DNA of 60,707 nt from Desulfosporosinus sp. (lineage in GTDB: Bacteria; Bacillota; Desulfitobacteriia; Desulfitobacteriales; Desulfitobacteriaceae): the NCBI GenBank assembly GCA_003513495.1, contig DOPM01000034.1:1-60707 (forward strand), written 5' to 3'. The notes beneath the pieces are model-generated. The model had not been told where the DNA came from. It worked only from the letters and a program-made list of their open reading frames with translations, and did not search any database. The number at the start of each line of letters is the position of its first letter. Positions within the stretch are counted from its first letter, which is position 1. Below, piece by piece: positions 23,912-33,596 of this stretch. The position numbers and the translations under genes are program-made.

Positions 23912-24010
23912 GTATATCCTCCTTTTGGCAAAATTACATAAAGTGAAGGAAATTAACTATACTCACTTTAAATTAAAATTAGATGAATAGTCTTCGTTAG
24001 ATATTTTTAG

Positions 24011-24037
24011 TGCCTCTCACATATATGCAAGAGGCAT
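24011..24037. terminator. Weak hairpin between torD and tatA
   Basis: TGCCTCT and AGAGGCA form a 7-bp stem with a 12-base loop. T content after it is low, so it may only slow or process the transcript. Confidence 0.4.
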
Positions 24038-24062
24038 TATATTAGGAGAAGGAAAAGCATGA

Positions 24063-24749
24063 TCAATGTGCCGAACTATACACCTCAGCAGATTCTTGAA
24101 GAATTAACAAATGTGATTCTACTAAACCGATCAAAAGCAAAGCAAACCCTCTAAAGAAATCTTCTGTTGTAGAATCAAGTAGATTCTGTACAAATTTAGC
24201 AATCCATGTCATTAGATGATTCTTAATGAAGCTCTTCTGCTTCTGAAGAAGAGCTCCAAATTCTTCAGACTCCGATTTCTCGATTGATTCTAAAGACTTC
24301 ACCGTTAGGTAGTAGATATACTCAAGTTCTGCACCTAAAAAGTCATCTGGCACAGAATTCATATTTGCCATCACAATATTGTTATCGAGATATTGCTTAC
24401 GAACTTCGATTGTACTTTCATCCATAAGTTTCGGCTTAGGTTCATCACTTATATAAATTGAGGCGTATGGGCTTACAGGGGGTTTTCCTGGACCAATAAA
24501 CAGCCTTGTATATTCTCTATTTAAAACAGCTTCACAAGAAGCAAGGTTTTTTTCAATGAGTGCTTTTTGAATCGTAATGATACCCTTGACTAAATTATCA
24601 TCGTCTGCTTCTTCTTTGAGCAATTCACTATAAACGACTCGAAAGTGGTCCAGCAGTTCCTTTTTGGGCCCTAGAGTAATAATGTTGCTCAGGAAGCGAT
24701 AAAGTTCCTGTTGCGTAGCAAGGACCTGTTTTAGCTCTTCGATTTCCAC
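24063..24749 (-). CDS. TorD-family molybdoenzyme chaperone
   Basis: 228 residues, all helical, in the TorD/DmsD/NarJ class of chaperones that hold the catalytic subunit until the cofactor is in place and check the Tat signal. NREYTRLFIGPGKPPVSPYASIY (about residues 84-106) and LGAELEYIYYL (about 147-157) are the family signatures. It follows its molybdoenzyme gene on the same strand. A second paralogue at 49717 serves the arsenate reductase. Confidence 0.88.
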   Translation of the reverse strand: MEIEELKQVLATQQELYRFLSNIITLGPKKELLDHFRVVYSELLKEEADDDNLVKGIITIQKALIEKNLASCEAVLNREYTRLFIGPGKPPVSPYASIYISDEPKPKLMDESTIEVRKQYLDNNIVMANMNSVPDDFLGAELEYIYYLTVKSLESIEKSESEEFGALLQKQKSFIKNHLMTWIAKFVQNLLDSTTEDFFRGFALLLIGLVESHLLILQESAEVYSSAH

Positions 24750-24783
24750 TAATCAAGCCTCCATTCTTTTCTAGAGAATAATG

Positions 24784-24807
24784 GAGCCAGGGCGAGCGCC
24801 CTGGCTC
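24784..24807. other. Hairpin between catalytic subunit and chaperone genes
   Basis: A perfect 10-bp stem (GAGCCAGGGC/GCCCTGGCTC) with a 4-base loop and no T-run after it. Placed between two cistrons, it may protect the upstream transcript or lower chaperone expression. Confidence 0.6.
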
Positions 24808-24822
24808 ATAGAGAATATTATT

Positions 24823-27666
24823 TTATACTTTTTTAACCTTGATGATCATATCCGCATAACAGGGCATACCCATAATCGGGCTATGAGCATTTGGATCAAC
24901 TAAACCACTGTGGTTGGGCGTATAATCCTTATTCTTAGAAGTTGGACCTATTCCAGGAGAGAAACGACCACCCGTACCGAATCCGAGTTTAATTGTACCT
25001 GGTCTCATTCCCTCTGTAACATAAACCTTACCTTTTTCTTGTGCACCGAGAGGATTCTCCAAAATGGCTAAATCTCCCGTTTTTAGACCCAATGATTTAG
25101 CATCACTAGCGTTAATGGCAATCGTACCAACACAGAACGTCCCAGTCTTAAATTCTTTTTCAACTTCCTCTAATTCGCCTTTAGCATTCATATCAATAAT
25201 CTTATGCTTAAACGAGTTATTCAGAGGCATCCATGTTCCTTCTACCGGAGTCTCAGACAACCAAGGTACCATTTGGGTTCCTGTCATTGCATGGTGGACA
25301 CGACCGCAAATTAGCTGGAACGGATACTCATCCTTATACTTGGCATATTCCATATTTGTATAAGGATTCCACTTTGTTTCAAACCAGTAAAAGGTATTAG
25401 GATATTTATCATACCCAATTTCTTTTAATCCGCGTGGAATTATACTCGTTTCGCTGATGAGCTTGTTGTATTTTTCATAACCACTAAACGTGAATTCGAA
25501 CAATTTAGAGTTAGTCTTGGCTACAGCCTTGCTCGCTACATACTTACCTGCTTCTTTATCAAATACCTTAAAGCGGTTCCAACTCATGGGCCAAACAGCG
25601 ACCCCTTTGTTCTTGCGCATCCAGTCAACGGTTACAAGTTCGCCTTTTACAACTTTCTTCTCATGATCAATGGTGACCCGACCTGCATCCAGTGAATCTG
25701 GTGTCCCCTGAAGTTTATATCCCAAGGGAAGATGAGGATAGGGTACAGGTTCTCCTGCATGGTTTCGACCTGGAGCAGGTGCCAGCATTTCATTCACGAA
25801 ATCTTCTTCGCTCTTATACTTATCCCAGAAGTCGCTTGCCTTAAAATCCGTATCTCCGAGGTCACTTAATTTCTTAGCAAGCATATTCATAATGTCCGTC
25901 GGACATTTACTCTCATGGAGGGGATTTATAACCCGATCTCTTAACCAGAGAACTTGATGCGATGGATAGACGTCAGAGAGACTCATCCGCTCAGCATAAC
26001 TTGCTTCTGGTAGAATGACATCCGCATACATACCTGTTTCCAAATAGAGCGTATCAATGTTTACGACGAGTTCCACTTTGTAGTTCCCACTGGAATCCTT
26101 TGCATTCAGAGCATCAATCCAGTCCTTAGTATTCCCACCTGTCATAACTGGATTACCAGTTCGGATCATAAATCCTTTAATAGGATATTTATGCCCCTTA
26201 AGTGGCCCATAATTTAGAGTAACCCCTTCTCTAAATCTTCTTGGATAGTCTCCTACAACATCATCCCATGCTGCGGGCCAATCTCCATACCAATCCATGT
26301 GCAGGTGTTCTACTTCACCTTCTACTTCTATACCCTCTACAGCACGTTTTACTTTCTTCTTTTTAAAGTTAGACCCTTTAGCGTCTCCACCCTTGTCACA
26401 CTTAACTAGTTCAGTATCAATGGCACCACCCGGTACATCAATATTTCCAGTGATAATATTAAGAGCCGTTCCTATAATAGATGCTGGATAGCCATTGAAA
26501 TGATGCCCTGGGCTTTGCATGCCCCAGACCAGAGCTGCTGGCTTAGTGATCCCAAATTCGTGAGCTACTTCAGCGATCTGTTCTTTAGAGAGCCCGGTTC
26601 TATCCGCTGCCCACTCTAGACTGAAGTAAGACTTACCATTGATAGGATCAGTTTTTCCCCACCAAGATTTAAATTCAGCGTCAAACTCATCCCAACCGAC
26701 ACAAAGATCTTTGAAACTCCAATCAATATATTTTTTAAAAGGATTACTTTGATTGTCGTTTTCTAAGATATATCTTAGCATTGCTGCAAAAAGATCACCG
26801 TCCGTACCCGGTCTAATAGGCAACCATTGGTCAGCTTGGGAAGCAGTATTGGTATGGGCTGGATCGACTACGATAACCTTGCAGCCATTTTCTACTTTGG
26901 CACCCACTGTTCCTCTACTCTCGTAATTAATACGTGTTGCTACAAATGGGTTCCAACCGACATAAATAATAAGCTTAGAATAATAGGTGTAGTCCTTTTT
27001 CAGACTGCCATCCGGCTGTCTGACGAGGACTGGACGCATAACATCTGGTTCAATCCTCTTACCGCCTAGCATTAACTTAGGTCCGTGGCGACGTGGGGTA
27101 TCACAGATTGAACCATGTTCTACACAGTTCGGTGTTCCAAAGGCATGAAATAGCCTATAATATTGATCTCTGTCCGTAACATCCCCAGCGTCCATGATGA
27201 CTGACTCCGGACCGTAGGTTTTCTTGATGTCCACTAATTTTTTGCCAATATAGTCAATAGCTTCTTCCCAGGTCGCCCGTCTAAACTTCCCTTCTCCCCG
27301 TTCCCCTTCTCTAATCAGAGGGTACTTATTACGGTCAGGTGAATATACCAATTGCATACCTGATGCACCTTTAGCACAACAAGCACCATCGTTAAAAGGA
27401 CAGCTTTCGTTTCCGTAGATCTTAATGATCCGACCATCCTTAACCCACATTTCCATTCCGCACTCACTTGGGCACATTACATCTGCGGTATACTTTACTT
27501 CTACATTACCCAAGCTATTTGCCAGTTTCTCTGATTCCTCTGCTGAAACTTCTTTTATGTTCAGCATATTTGCGCCAAAACCCATTCCTGCCGTAGCTGT
27601 AACTGCGGCAGAAATCTTTAAAAAATTCCTTCTTGAAAGAGAAAAGGAATTATTTTTGCTAGACAT
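24823..27666 (-). CDS. Tat-exported molybdopterin oxidoreductase, unknown substrate
   Basis: 947 residues, DMSO-reductase family. A Tat signal opens it (SRRNFLKISAAVTATAGMGF). The [4Fe-4S] motif reads D-x2-C-x3-C (D62, C65, C69) with the fourth Cys at 96/97, so the first Cys is Asp. The probable Mo ligand is Cys188 (HGSICDTPRRHGP). Mo-bis-MGD regions follow (YVGWNP, VVDPAHTNTASQADQWLPIRPGTDG). With Fe-S, NrfD and TorD genes it forms a quinol-linked reductase outside the membrane. Polysulfide, thiosulfate, antimonate or another oxyanion are candidates; it is clearly different from ArrA at 51231. Confidence 0.85.
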   Translation of the reverse strand: MSSKNNSFSLSRRNFLKISAAVTATAGMGFGANMLNIKEVSAEESEKLANSLGNVEVKYTADVMCPSECGMEMWVKDGRIIKIYGNESCPFNDGACCAKGASGMQLVYSPDRNKYPLIREGERGEGKFRRATWEEAIDYIGKKLVDIKKTYGPESVIMDAGDVTDRDQYYRLFHAFGTPNCVEHGSICDTPRRHGPKLMLGGKRIEPDVMRPVLVRQPDGSLKKDYTYYSKLIIYVGWNPFVATRINYESRGTVGAKVENGCKVIVVDPAHTNTASQADQWLPIRPGTDGDLFAAMLRYILENDNQSNPFKKYIDWSFKDLCVGWDEFDAEFKSWWGKTDPINGKSYFSLEWAADRTGLSKEQIAEVAHEFGITKPAALVWGMQSPGHHFNGYPASIIGTALNIITGNIDVPGGAIDTELVKCDKGGDAKGSNFKKKKVKRAVEGIEVEGEVEHLHMDWYGDWPAAWDDVVGDYPRRFREGVTLNYGPLKGHKYPIKGFMIRTGNPVMTGGNTKDWIDALNAKDSSGNYKVELVVNIDTLYLETGMYADVILPEASYAERMSLSDVYPSHQVLWLRDRVINPLHESKCPTDIMNMLAKKLSDLGDTDFKASDFWDKYKSEEDFVNEMLAPAPGRNHAGEPVPYPHLPLGYKLQGTPDSLDAGRVTIDHEKKVVKGELVTVDWMRKNKGVAVWPMSWNRFKVFDKEAGKYVASKAVAKTNSKLFEFTFSGYEKYNKLISETSIIPRGLKEIGYDKYPNTFYWFETKWNPYTNMEYAKYKDEYPFQLICGRVHHAMTGTQMVPWLSETPVEGTWMPLNNSFKHKIIDMNAKGELEEVEKEFKTGTFCVGTIAINASDAKSLGLKTGDLAILENPLGAQEKGKVYVTEGMRPGTIKLGFGTGGRFSPGIGPTSKNKDYTPNHSGLVDPNAHSPIMGMPCYADMIIKVKKV

Positions 27667-27712
27667 AGTATACCTCCTCGACTAATTCTTTAATTCATCC
27701 CTAGGAATGACT

Positions 27713-28633
27713 TTACGGCATGACTGCAGCGAGACCAGCAAACACTATGGAATATCTCATGGAAAATGCTCCGATTAACAATAATACAGCTACTAGGGTT
27801 AGTACGGATCGATTTTTGCTAACATTTCCAAAGATCAGAAGGGCCAGAGGTGCAAGCAAGCCTAATATCAACTCTCCTCCAACAAACCATCCCGATTTCC
27901 AAAGGGTTTGGGCCGCGAATTGTGATTCGAGTCCAGAAGTTGTTAGTATCAAGCTCCTTGAGATAATCCACACAAGGCTAATTGCAATTAAACTAAGGGT
28001 TAATGTTTTAACGGAGGAAATGAATTTATCACTTAATTCTTTCTTACCGGTAAATTGAGTTACGAGTAACAGAATACCTAATCCAGCGAGGAGACTTGTG
28101 GTTATGAAGTAGATAGGGAGTAACTGTGTATTCCATAACGCTTTAGCCTTAATTACACCCAATTCGAAACCTGGGTATGCACTCAACAATAAAGCAAGAA
28201 CAAAGACTATGCTGCTTAGAATCTTATTGTTTCCACTCGCTGTTGCAGCAGTCTCTGCAACGGATTGCGATGGAGAAGAACCAGTAATGAATCTCTTAGC
28301 AAATAAGACTAGGGTAATTCCGTACAAAATCAGAAGCCAGCCTCCCCAAGACATAGGTGACTGAACATTAAAATTAAACGGATTGATGACATACAAGAAG
28401 CGCAATGGCTGTCCCAAGTCTATAATTAAGAACAAGGGTGCAAGTGCAAGGGAAATTAAGGAAGTAAATGCTGCAGGACGAACAATTGCGTCATATTGCT
28501 TCATCCCAAATACTGTACTCAAAGAACTTATCATTAAACTGCCCGCACTAATGCTTATTAGGAAGAAATATAATGGAACAAATGCTTCCCAATTCGTTTC
28601 ATTCATAAATGTATACATATCATTAACCGTCAA
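27713..28633 (-). CDS. NrfD/PsrC-type membrane anchor
   Basis: 306 residues with eight to nine hydrophobic helices. FVPLYFFLISISAGSLMISSL near the N-terminus, then ALAPLFLIIDLGQPLRFLY and PMSWGGWLLILYG, are typical of NrfD/PsrC quinol dehydrogenase subunits. It would take electrons from menaquinol and pass them through the Fe-S subunit. It lies between the Fe-S and catalytic subunits. Confidence 0.9.
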   Translation of the reverse strand: MTVNDMYTFMNETNWEAFVPLYFFLISISAGSLMISSLSTVFGMKQYDAIVRPAAFTSLISLALAPLFLIIDLGQPLRFLYVINPFNFNVQSPMSWGGWLLILYGITLVLFAKRFITGSSPSQSVAETAATASGNNKILSSIVFVLALLLSAYPGFELGVIKAKALWNTQLLPIYFITTSLLAGLGILLLVTQFTGKKELSDKFISSVKTLTLSLIAISLVWIISRSLILTTSGLESQFAAQTLWKSGWFVGGELILGLLAPLALLIFGNVSKNRSVLTLVAVLLLIGAFSMRYSIVFAGLAAVMP

Positions 28634-28647
28634 TTGATTTCCCCTCC

Positions 28648-29229
28648 TTACTTAGGCTGTTGATTAAAGTCAGCCGCAATATAGAATACTTGAGGCTTAG
28701 TCCCTTGTCCCGGCTTAATAACTTGAACAGGGTTATTAGAAACTAGCTGAGCTATCTTACTATTAGGATCATTTAAATCCCCAAAAAATCGTGCTTTACC
28801 CATACAGTTTTTAACACATGCCGGTTCACCGCCGTTATCTACTCGATGATCACAGAACGTACATTTGTCAGCAACTTTTTGGGTTTTACTCATATAACGA
28901 GCATTATAAGGACAAGAGGCTACACAGTAACCACAGCCAATGCATTTCTTCTTATCAAGGAGTACCATTCCATCCTCACGCTTATAAGAAGCTTTCACAG
29001 GACAGACTTCTACACAAGGAGCATTTTCGCAATGATTACAGAGCCTTGGTTGATAATACCTCTTTACCGTTGGGTAATCTCCTTTTTCAGTCATGTTAAC
29101 CCATGATCTAAAAACGCCAAAGGAGACTCCGTTCTCCATTTTGCAGGATACTGAGCACGACATACATCCCACACATTTCCTTAAATCGATTACCATACCA
29201 TATTTTTTTAGTTTGCTATCTTCGGGCAT
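28648..29229 (-). CDS. Four-cluster ferredoxin-like electron-transfer subunit
   Basis: 193 residues with four [4Fe-4S] motifs in order: CVGCMSCSVSC, CNHCENAPCVEVCP with CIGCGYCVASCP, and CTFCDHRVDNGGEPACVKNC. This is the standard B subunit of CISM-type reductases and links the NrfD anchor with the catalytic subunit. It is first in its operon (B-C-A-chaperone), unlike the arr operon (C-A-B-D). No Tat signal is seen, so it would be exported with the catalytic subunit. Confidence 0.93.
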   Translation of the reverse strand: MPEDSKLKKYGMVIDLRKCVGCMSCSVSCKMENGVSFGVFRSWVNMTEKGDYPTVKRYYQPRLCNHCENAPCVEVCPVKASYKREDGMVLLDKKKCIGCGYCVASCPYNARYMSKTQKVADKCTFCDHRVDNGGEPACVKNCMGKARFFGDLNDPNSKIAQLVSNNPVQVIKPGQGTKPQVFYIAADFNQQPK

Positions 29230-29267
29230 ATCCTGACCTCCTTACCATTATTTAATAAGAATCTTGA

Positions 29268-29303
29268 AGTATGAGGAAAAACGTGAACATCACTCCTTAT
29301 ACT
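29268..29303. promoter_or_regulatory. Inverted repeat upstream of the reductase operon
   Basis: AGTATGAGGA and TCCTTATACT, 10-bp arms with one mismatch, 16 bp apart, 39 bp upstream of the B subunit start. It could be the site of the NarL-type regulator encoded upstream. Confidence 0.35.
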
Positions 29304-29333
29304 CAATTTCACAATTCCTCGTTCATTGTATAT

Positions 29334-29402
29334 AAAAAAACAGGATGCTGGTATCAGGTGAATGTAATGATAAATTACAGTAATCACCTAAAAAGCACCC
29401 TG
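29334..29402 (-). terminator. Compound terminator after the regulator operon
   Basis: Nested stems (AGGTGA/TCACCT, TGTAAT/ATTACA, and an outer GGATGCT/AGCACCC) followed on the minus strand by a run of seven T residues, 25 bp after the response regulator stop. Confidence 0.75.
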
Positions 29403-29427
29403 GGTAAACACCTTGGTAAGACTATGC

Positions 29428-30066
29428 CTATGACTGGATAAGACCTCTTTTTAAGGCATACTTGGTCAATTCAACTTTACTATGAAGCTTTAATTTTTTC
29501 ATGAGATTTGATCGATGATAATCAACCGTCTTTGGGCTTATATTTAAAATGGGGGCGATTTCGTTATTAGTATGACCCTTAGCCAGAAGAATAAGAATCT
29601 CTCTTTCTCGCTCAGTTAGGCTCTCATACGCATCCTCACTTCCCTGCCTATAAGCATTGACCACAATATCTGCTATTTCTGGGTCTAAAAATGAACGTCC
29701 TTGGTACGTTGCTCGAATAGCATTTACGACTTCATCTGCTGCTGCCCTTTTGAGAACATAACCAGCAGCACCAATTTTTAATGCAGGAAGAATATATTCT
29801 TTATTTTCGTGTTGGGTTAAGAGAACAACTTTAGTTTTGGGTGACACAGCCAAGATGTCCTTTGTGGCAGTTAGCCCATCCATACCTTTCATAGCAATGT
29901 CCATCAGAACAACATCGGGATTGAGTTGCTGTACCATTAAAACTGCTTGCGCTCCGTTGTCAGCTTCCCCAATGACTTCTAAATCACTTTGCAAGTTTAA
30001 AAGTAATCTAATACCCTGACGAAAGATGGTATGGTCATCGACCAGAAAGATTTTAATTTTCTTCAT
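29428..30066 (-). CDS. NarL/FixJ-type response regulator
   Basis: 212 residues. Receiver with DD near residues 10-11 and phospho-Asp in VVLMDIAMKGMDGL (about residue 56), Thr/Lys switch region VLLTQHE and LKRAA, then a LuxR HTH (ESLTEREREILILLAKGHTNNEIAPILNISPKTVDYHRSNLMKKL). It overlaps the kinase upstream by 14 bp. Presumed target is the molybdoenzyme operon immediately downstream. Confidence 0.93.
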   Translation of the reverse strand: MKKIKIFLVDDHTIFRQGIRLLLNLQSDLEVIGEADNGAQAVLMVQQLNPDVVLMDIAMKGMDGLTATKDILAVSPKTKVVLLTQHENKEYILPALKIGAAGYVLKRAAADEVVNAIRATYQGRSFLDPEIADIVVNAYRQGSEDAYESLTEREREILILLAKGHTNNEIAPILNISPKTVDYHRSNLMKKLKLHSKVELTKYALKRGLIQS

Positions 30067-32374
30067 ATCTCTCCTCCTCTAAACTAGGGAAATCGAGCTT
30101 TAAGGTTATCCTGGTACCTCTAGTACTCCAGGAGTAAATATCTAGTTTTCCACCGATTAGTTCTGCTCTCTCCCTCATCCCTAAAAGTCCGAAGGATTCT
30201 TTTCCGCCCTTTTGATCAAGTGATTCTTCCACATTAAATCCGACACCATCGTCTTCAACAGACACTACTAAGGAGTTATGTCCGAATTCCAGTCCTAAAT
30301 ACACGTTCTCCGCATTTGAGTACTTAATGGCATTGGTAATTGATTCTTGTACAATACGAAAGATGGTTATCTCTACTTCGTCAGGAAGTCGTACGGGGTT
30401 TCCTGAAAACGTAACCTGGGGTTCAATACCTGTAGTTTCCAATCGGCTTTCAACATACCACCTAAGAGCGGGTAACAAACCTAAATCATCAATAAGAGAT
30501 GGTCTCAAATCATAAATAATATGATGTAATTCCTTAAGAATCGTGGAAGTATTCTTCTTCAAATCTTCAAGAATTGCCAAAGCATACTCTTTATCAAGTC
30601 GCATAATTTCAATGGCAGATTTTAATCCAACACTGAGTGCTGCAATAGATTGACTACTCTCATCATGCAATTCACGAGCAATTCGCTTTCGTTCTTCTTC
30701 TTGGGCGGTAATTACTTTATTTAAGAGTTGTTTCCTTAACATTTCTTTCTTATTAAGTTCAACCCACAACTCAGCATTTTCGATTGCACCACCAAGCTGC
30801 AATCCAATTGGGTTAAGTAGGTTAAGATCTTCCTTTGTGAAGGATTGGGGATCGGAGTCAATAATATTTAAGACTCCTAGAACGCGCCCTTTATAGGTTA
30901 GGGGCGCATAGACATGACTTAAGGCTTTTGTTCCATCAGGCAATTTTAATCGCTTAATAGGGCAAGCTGTACTCAAAGAAGAATGGACCTGAACGGAATT
31001 AGAGTTAGGTTTTGCAAAGTGGTTACAATTTTGAAATTCCTGAGTTTGAGCTAAAGCCTCTTCTGGTAGGATACCTATTTGACATATGAGATCAATCTGA
31101 GTCTCATTTTCCCACTGATTATATACAAAAATCCAACCAGCTTGTTTTCCGAGAACTTGGAGTATTGTGTTTAATGCTTCGTTTAACTTGTCCTTTAAAT
31201 CCATTCTGCCACTTATTGCCTTAGAAAGTTCATTCAGCGCTGCAAGTTCTCGGTTCTTTCGGATTATTTCCAATGAAGTCTTCTTTTTCTCTGTTATATC
31301 TCTGTTAATACAGATTATGGCCCGACTTCCTTCATAGGTAATAGTACAATAACTGGCTTCCACATAGAGTTTCGAACCGTCTTTTCTTTTGATTGAGATC
31401 TCTATTTGTTTAGGAAGTTTTAACCCTTGGTGATATCGATTCCAAACTTCGTTGACTTGTTCCCTGCTTTCAGGACGCACAATCTGATTTACTCCCATTT
31501 CCAGAAGTTCTTCTTTGGTATATCCTGTTAGGTGTTCGTATTGTTTGTTGACAAACTTCATGACAGTCTTTTGACTCCCATTATCTTGAAATACCGCAAT
31601 CCCTTCTCCGGCAGCACTTATGGCTTCAAGCAAGGTTCGATTGCTTTCTTCAGACTGGCGAAGCTTCTGCATACCCGTAAATAAATCCTTCCTCATTCGG
31701 TTAAGACAAAGGGCCAACTCTACGATTTCATCCTTACCTCTAATTATAATATCCTCTTCTAGATCCCCTTTCCCTAGCCGTAAAGCATGAGCAGCTAACT
31801 TTTTTAACGGCTTGGTGATCAAACTACTTAAAATCAATGCGGCAACTGATCCTAACAAAACTCCATACAACGTCAGGTTGAACATGAGTTTTCTGACATT
31901 ATAAATCCATTGGAGAATATTGTTTTGGCTAAAACCAACATGAACTTCAGCATTTAGCCCCTCTAAAATCCGAACCCCCACATCTCGAATTAAGCCTTGA
32001 GACTGCACATTCAATAGAATCATGTTCGTAAGTTGATTCGCTTCTAAAATATTGATAGTTGTTAAATTAATTGGGAAACCTCCACTAAATGTATGGGCAA
32101 CTACTTTCCCAGTATTGTCAATAACATAGACATAAGCGATTCCAGAACCAGTTTGCAATAAGTTTTCTATCGTACGCTGTACAATAAGAATGTTTCCATC
32201 TAGAAGGGGATTGGCAACATTATCAGCCGCCATGCGTGCATATGTTAAACCCTGTTCCTCTAACTGTTGGGTCATTGCTTGTTCAACAATTGTAGTAATT
32301 GCTCCCATAGTTAAAAGCCCCATGACAACAATCAGTATCATCGTGATGATAATCATCTTGGAGCTTAGTTTCAC
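30053..32374 (-). CDS. Sensor histidine kinase (NarX-like)
   Basis: 773 residues: membrane helix about 8-30, extracytoplasmic sensor 31-160, second helix 165-187, HAMP about 188-240, PAS (FVNKQYEHLTGYTKEELL, about 275), GAF-like region (about 385-540), then HisKA_3 with the phospho-acceptor in RIARELHDESSQ and an HATPase domain (DDGVGF). It overlaps the PhnD-like gene upstream by 4 bp and the regulator downstream by 14 bp. With the PhnD-like protein it makes a three-component sensing system. Confidence 0.92.
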   Translation of the reverse strand: MKLSSKMIIITMILIVVMGLLTMGAITTIVEQAMTQQLEEQGLTYARMAADNVANPLLDGNILIVQRTIENLLQTGSGIAYVYVIDNTGKVVAHTFSGGFPINLTTINILEANQLTNMILLNVQSQGLIRDVGVRILEGLNAEVHVGFSQNNILQWIYNVRKLMFNLTLYGVLLGSVAALILSSLITKPLKKLAAHALRLGKGDLEEDIIIRGKDEIVELALCLNRMRKDLFTGMQKLRQSEESNRTLLEAISAAGEGIAVFQDNGSQKTVMKFVNKQYEHLTGYTKEELLEMGVNQIVRPESREQVNEVWNRYHQGLKLPKQIEISIKRKDGSKLYVEASYCTITYEGSRAIICINRDITEKKKTSLEIIRKNRELAALNELSKAISGRMDLKDKLNEALNTILQVLGKQAGWIFVYNQWENETQIDLICQIGILPEEALAQTQEFQNCNHFAKPNSNSVQVHSSLSTACPIKRLKLPDGTKALSHVYAPLTYKGRVLGVLNIIDSDPQSFTKEDLNLLNPIGLQLGGAIENAELWVELNKKEMLRKQLLNKVITAQEEERKRIARELHDESSQSIAALSVGLKSAIEIMRLDKEYALAILEDLKKNTSTILKELHHIIYDLRPSLIDDLGLLPALRWYVESRLETTGIEPQVTFSGNPVRLPDEVEITIFRIVQESITNAIKYSNAENVYLGLEFGHNSLVVSVEDDGVGFNVEESLDQKGGKESFGLLGMRERAELIGGKLDIYSWSTRGTRITLKLDFPSLEEERYEEN

Positions 32375-33360
32375 TTAATTTCACCCTCCACTTTTTTCAG
32401 TAATCCAAATTTATCGGCCCAATTTCTAAGTTCGTAGTAATCCTGATCATTTGCATATGTGAATCCATGTGGCATTTCGGACCTTTCCCAATGGTACAGA
32501 GAGGCCTTCTCCTTCCCTTTAGGATCGAACTTAACTAGTGCCTGTGTAATTCTATCAATAACATCTTTGTGTACACCTTTTGAAAAAGCGATACCACTAC
32601 TCGGATATTCCTCTGAAACGGCAACAATTTTCAAGAGACCCTCAGATTCCAATGCTTTTGCAAGAGTATCCTGCATACCACCTGCCTCGAATCTACCACT
32701 CATGACAGCATTTGCGACTTCAGAGTGAGAAGCAAAGTTTTGAAAATACTTAAGCGAACTGATTTCAATCCCTTTTTGAGATAACATGATTCTTGGAATC
32801 AAATGTCCTTGGGTTGAGGCAGGATCACCGAAAGCAAAAGACCGGCCACGAATATCGGATATTGTCTTTATTGGACTATTGGGACGAGTTACAATCGCGG
32901 CTTTATACCTATCTTTATCTTCCATGTTGAGTCCTTTAACCGTAATAATAGCATCATAATTTTCAGACGCTTGTAGATAACCTAGAGTTCCAATAGCTGC
33001 CATTTGAATTTTCTCCAGTCCTAACTCCTCGACAACACTTGAGTTGACGGGAGTAACATGAACCTTAAATTGATATCCAGTTTCCTTTTCTAAGTAGTTT
33101 AATAAAGGAACATACATCTTTACATCTTCTTTAGTTTCTAGTCTTCTGTCAAAGCCTAAATAGATAACATCCGTTACTTCTTGGGAATTTGAGCGAGCCT
33201 CTGTATAGGATCGGTTCTCTAAATCGATATCGATAGCCTTTTCTGCTTGGCTACTACACCCTGTGAGTAATGTTGATAGAACAACGAACAGAAAAATAAC
33301 TTTTACTGAATACTTTAGATTGACCTTTTGCAGAAATTCAAACGTCTTATTCATGGACAA
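32371..33360 (-). CDS. PhnD-like substrate-binding lipoprotein (sensor)
   Basis: 329 residues. A signal sequence with lipobox LTGC near residue 35 anchors it outside. The body matches PhnD-like binding proteins: DVIYLGFDRRLETKEDVKMYVPLLNYLEKETGYQFKVHV, SFAFGDPASTQGHLIPRIML, and the ISDIRGR loop. No ABC transporter is adjacent; instead it overlaps a histidine kinase gene, like AioX/ArxX-type proteins that bind a ligand and signal to the kinase. The ligand may be an oxyanion used by the reductase. TTG start. Confidence 0.85.
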   Translation of the reverse strand: MSMNKTFEFLQKVNLKYSVKVIFLFVVLSTLLTGCSSQAEKAIDIDLENRSYTEARSNSQEVTDVIYLGFDRRLETKEDVKMYVPLLNYLEKETGYQFKVHVTPVNSSVVEELGLEKIQMAAIGTLGYLQASENYDAIITVKGLNMEDKDRYKAAIVTRPNSPIKTISDIRGRSFAFGDPASTQGHLIPRIMLSQKGIEISSLKYFQNFASHSEVANAVMSGRFEAGGMQDTLAKALESEGLLKIVAVSEEYPSSGIAFSKGVHKDVIDRITQALVKFDPKGKEKASLYHWERSEMPHGFTYANDQDYYELRNWADKFGLLKKVEGEIK

Positions 33361-33561
33361 AGTATTTCACTCCATATAAAAAATAATAATGTCATTATAG
33401 CATGATTTTATCTGTACTGCTTTATCTTACGTTAAATAGCTTGAAGACCTCTTTCTTAAATAATAGTTCTAAATCGCTATGACAAGAGCGAGAAATCGTC
33501 TGGTTCAATGAGTTTAGTCACAAGCCTACCTTTCATCATTTAACTATAGTGAATCCTTATA

Positions 33562-33596
33562 TAAAAAGAGCAACGGGGCTTGAAGACCTCGTTGCT
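33562..33596 (-). terminator. Terminator at the truncated carrier gene
   Basis: AGCAACG pairs with CGTTGCT with an inner GG/CC extension, followed on the minus strand by CTTTTTAT. It overlaps the end of the truncated carrier frame. Confidence 0.7.

Noticed and set aside
24823..27666. Calling the 947-residue enzyme a second ArrA
   Set aside because: Its cluster motif, Mo-ligand context and body differ from ArrA, while the protein at 51231 matches ArrA closely.
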